Positions 7,186-7,702 of a stretch of 7,702 bases of DNA are shown here, in pieces. The position numbers and the translations under genes were made by a program. The stretch covers positions 1 to 7,702 of the forward strand of contig MGXV01000091.1 of assembly GCA_001801485.1 (NCBI GenBank). The letters are read 5' to 3'. The stretch's first letter is position 1. Each line of letters opens with the position of its first letter. The stretch is from Gammaproteobacteria bacterium RIFCSPHIGHO2_12_FULL_37_14 (GTDB lineage Bacteria; Pseudomonadota; Gammaproteobacteria; DSM-16500). The notes beneath the pieces were generated by a model. That model had not been told where the DNA came from. It saw only the letters and a program-made list of their open reading frames with translations, and did no database searches.

Positions 7186-7252
7186 AATCAAATCGGGGTG
7201 GTTCAATAAAACGTTCGTTTTTTTAGACTGTCAATTAGCTGGTGTCCACCTC

Positions 7253-7702
7253 ATGAGAGATGAGTTACACAATAATTTGCTTTTAGCTTTTTCTGCTATA
7301 AAAGACGTGAAAATGGATCTTACATACGGAGCAGCAAACAGGTTAGATTCAACTGATGTTGCAAAAAGCCAGCTATGGTATGCACGCTTCTACGCACAAT
7401 TTTCTTATGCCTTTTATAGTGGATTTGGAATGTGGGCAACACCATTTGGATGGGCCAAAATACAAGCGACTTCAGGAAAAATTTATGGAGTAGGTAATTG
7501 CGGCGAGCAGGCATCAATGGCGTTTTTCTATCTCTATGAAAAACAAGTACGAAATATAGAATTAATGTCTATTCGTAATGGTGATCATGCTTTTGTCGTT
7601 CTTGGAAGAAAAGCAGATAGTAATATCAGCGACTACACTACATGGGGGGATAACGCAGTGGTGTGTGATCCCAATGCCACTAAGCTAAAAATAAGCATAT
7701 TA
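7253..7702 (+). pseudogene. Effector-like Cys-His-Asp enzyme, N-terminal part, broken at the right edge
   Basis: The frame is open for 150 codons from the ATG to the window end. It carries GVGNCGEQASMAF (Cys83), NGDHAFVVLGR (Asp111-His112) and NAVVCDP (Asp139). This is the order and local context of the Cys-His-Asp triad in papain/transglutaminase-fold bacterial enzymes, as in YopT-like proteases and the C-terminal deamidase domain of Pasteurella toxin; many intracellular bacteria have such effector-like proteins. In relatives CDP is usually followed by W. Here sequence from Pro140 on (PNATKLKISIL) is the 21-bp repeat and what follows, so I infer that the gene is cut there. The ATG at 7253 has no good ribosome binding site and the frame is open upstream to about 7175, so the true N-terminus may have been lost too. 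No signal peptide is seen. Substrate is unknown. Confidence 0.6.
7671..7691 (+). repeat. Right copy of the 21-bp inverted repeat
   Basis: Identical in inverted orientation to 1-21. It starts one base into the codon after Asp139 of the effector-like gene, where the expected DPW pattern is lost, and continues as AGCATATTA to the window end. I infer that it is the tip of a second copy of the same element, here extending to the right. Confidence 0.6.

Noticed and set aside
7195..7235. GGGGTG...AAAAC...TTTTT at 7195 resembling the transposon end at 1820 in the same orientation
   Set aside because: The agreement is limited to GGGGTG, AAAAC and a T-run at similar spacing. The orientation is wrong for the second end of the same transposon. 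I treat it as chance in AT-rich DNA.
7320..7517. Minus-strand 65-codon frame opposite the effector-like gene
   Set aside because: It has no ribosome binding site and no recognisable motif, while the plus strand carries a coherent Cys-His-Asp pattern over the same bases.
1..7702. CRISPR arrays, tRNA or rRNA genes, toxin-antitoxin pairs
   Set aside because: I looked for spaced short repeats, tRNA-like cloverleaf sequence and small paired genes in the gaps and found none. No gene-free gap is longer than about 190 bases outside the IS.

Overview
The window is AT-rich. It reads as an accessory region of a gammaproteobacterium, most like the Legionella/Coxiella group. That placement is an inference from base composition, the style of the transporter and kinase genes, and an effector-like cysteine-enzyme gene at the right edge; no ribosomal or other phylogenetic marker is present.

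Layout. Positions 1-1834 hold a compact minus-strand gene set: a LysE-type exporter (3' part only), then an intact Bcr/CflA-like MFS drug exporter, then the start of an aminoglycoside-phosphotransferase-like kinase. Gaps are 11 and 2 bases, so this was probably one operon. The exporter has lost its N-terminus to a Tn3-family transposon, whose end lies near 1820. The transposon backbone fills about 1820-7185: tnpR (6466-7065) and tnpA (about 6457 down to 1870), both on the minus strand. tnpA is split by a 1531-bp ISAzo13-family insertion sequence (2724-4254) flanked by a TTA duplication. Removing the IS and one TTA restores an in-frame tnpA of 1017 codons with the D-D-E residues at 702, 774 and 906.

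The IS is the most unusual object. Its terminal inverted repeats are about 167 bp long and contain the code for the last ~44 residues of its own transposase, so the left end is an inverted, non-coding copy of the gene's 3' end. Its transposase is in two frames, joined at a run of nine A's.

Right of tnpR lies a short spacer with candidate resolvase sites. It is followed by the first 139 codons of a plus-strand protein with a Cys-His-Asp set, resembling papain/transglutaminase-fold bacterial effectors. The first 21 bases of the window recur in inverted orientation at 7671-7691. In both places the repeat starts exactly where a recognisable gene (kinase or effector) loses its expected sequence, which suggests that copies of one further mobile element bound the region on both sides.

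Overall this is a nest of insertions (IS inside Tn3 inside an operon, bracketed by a second repeat). At least four host or transposon genes are broken. I see no convincing new defence or metabolic system.
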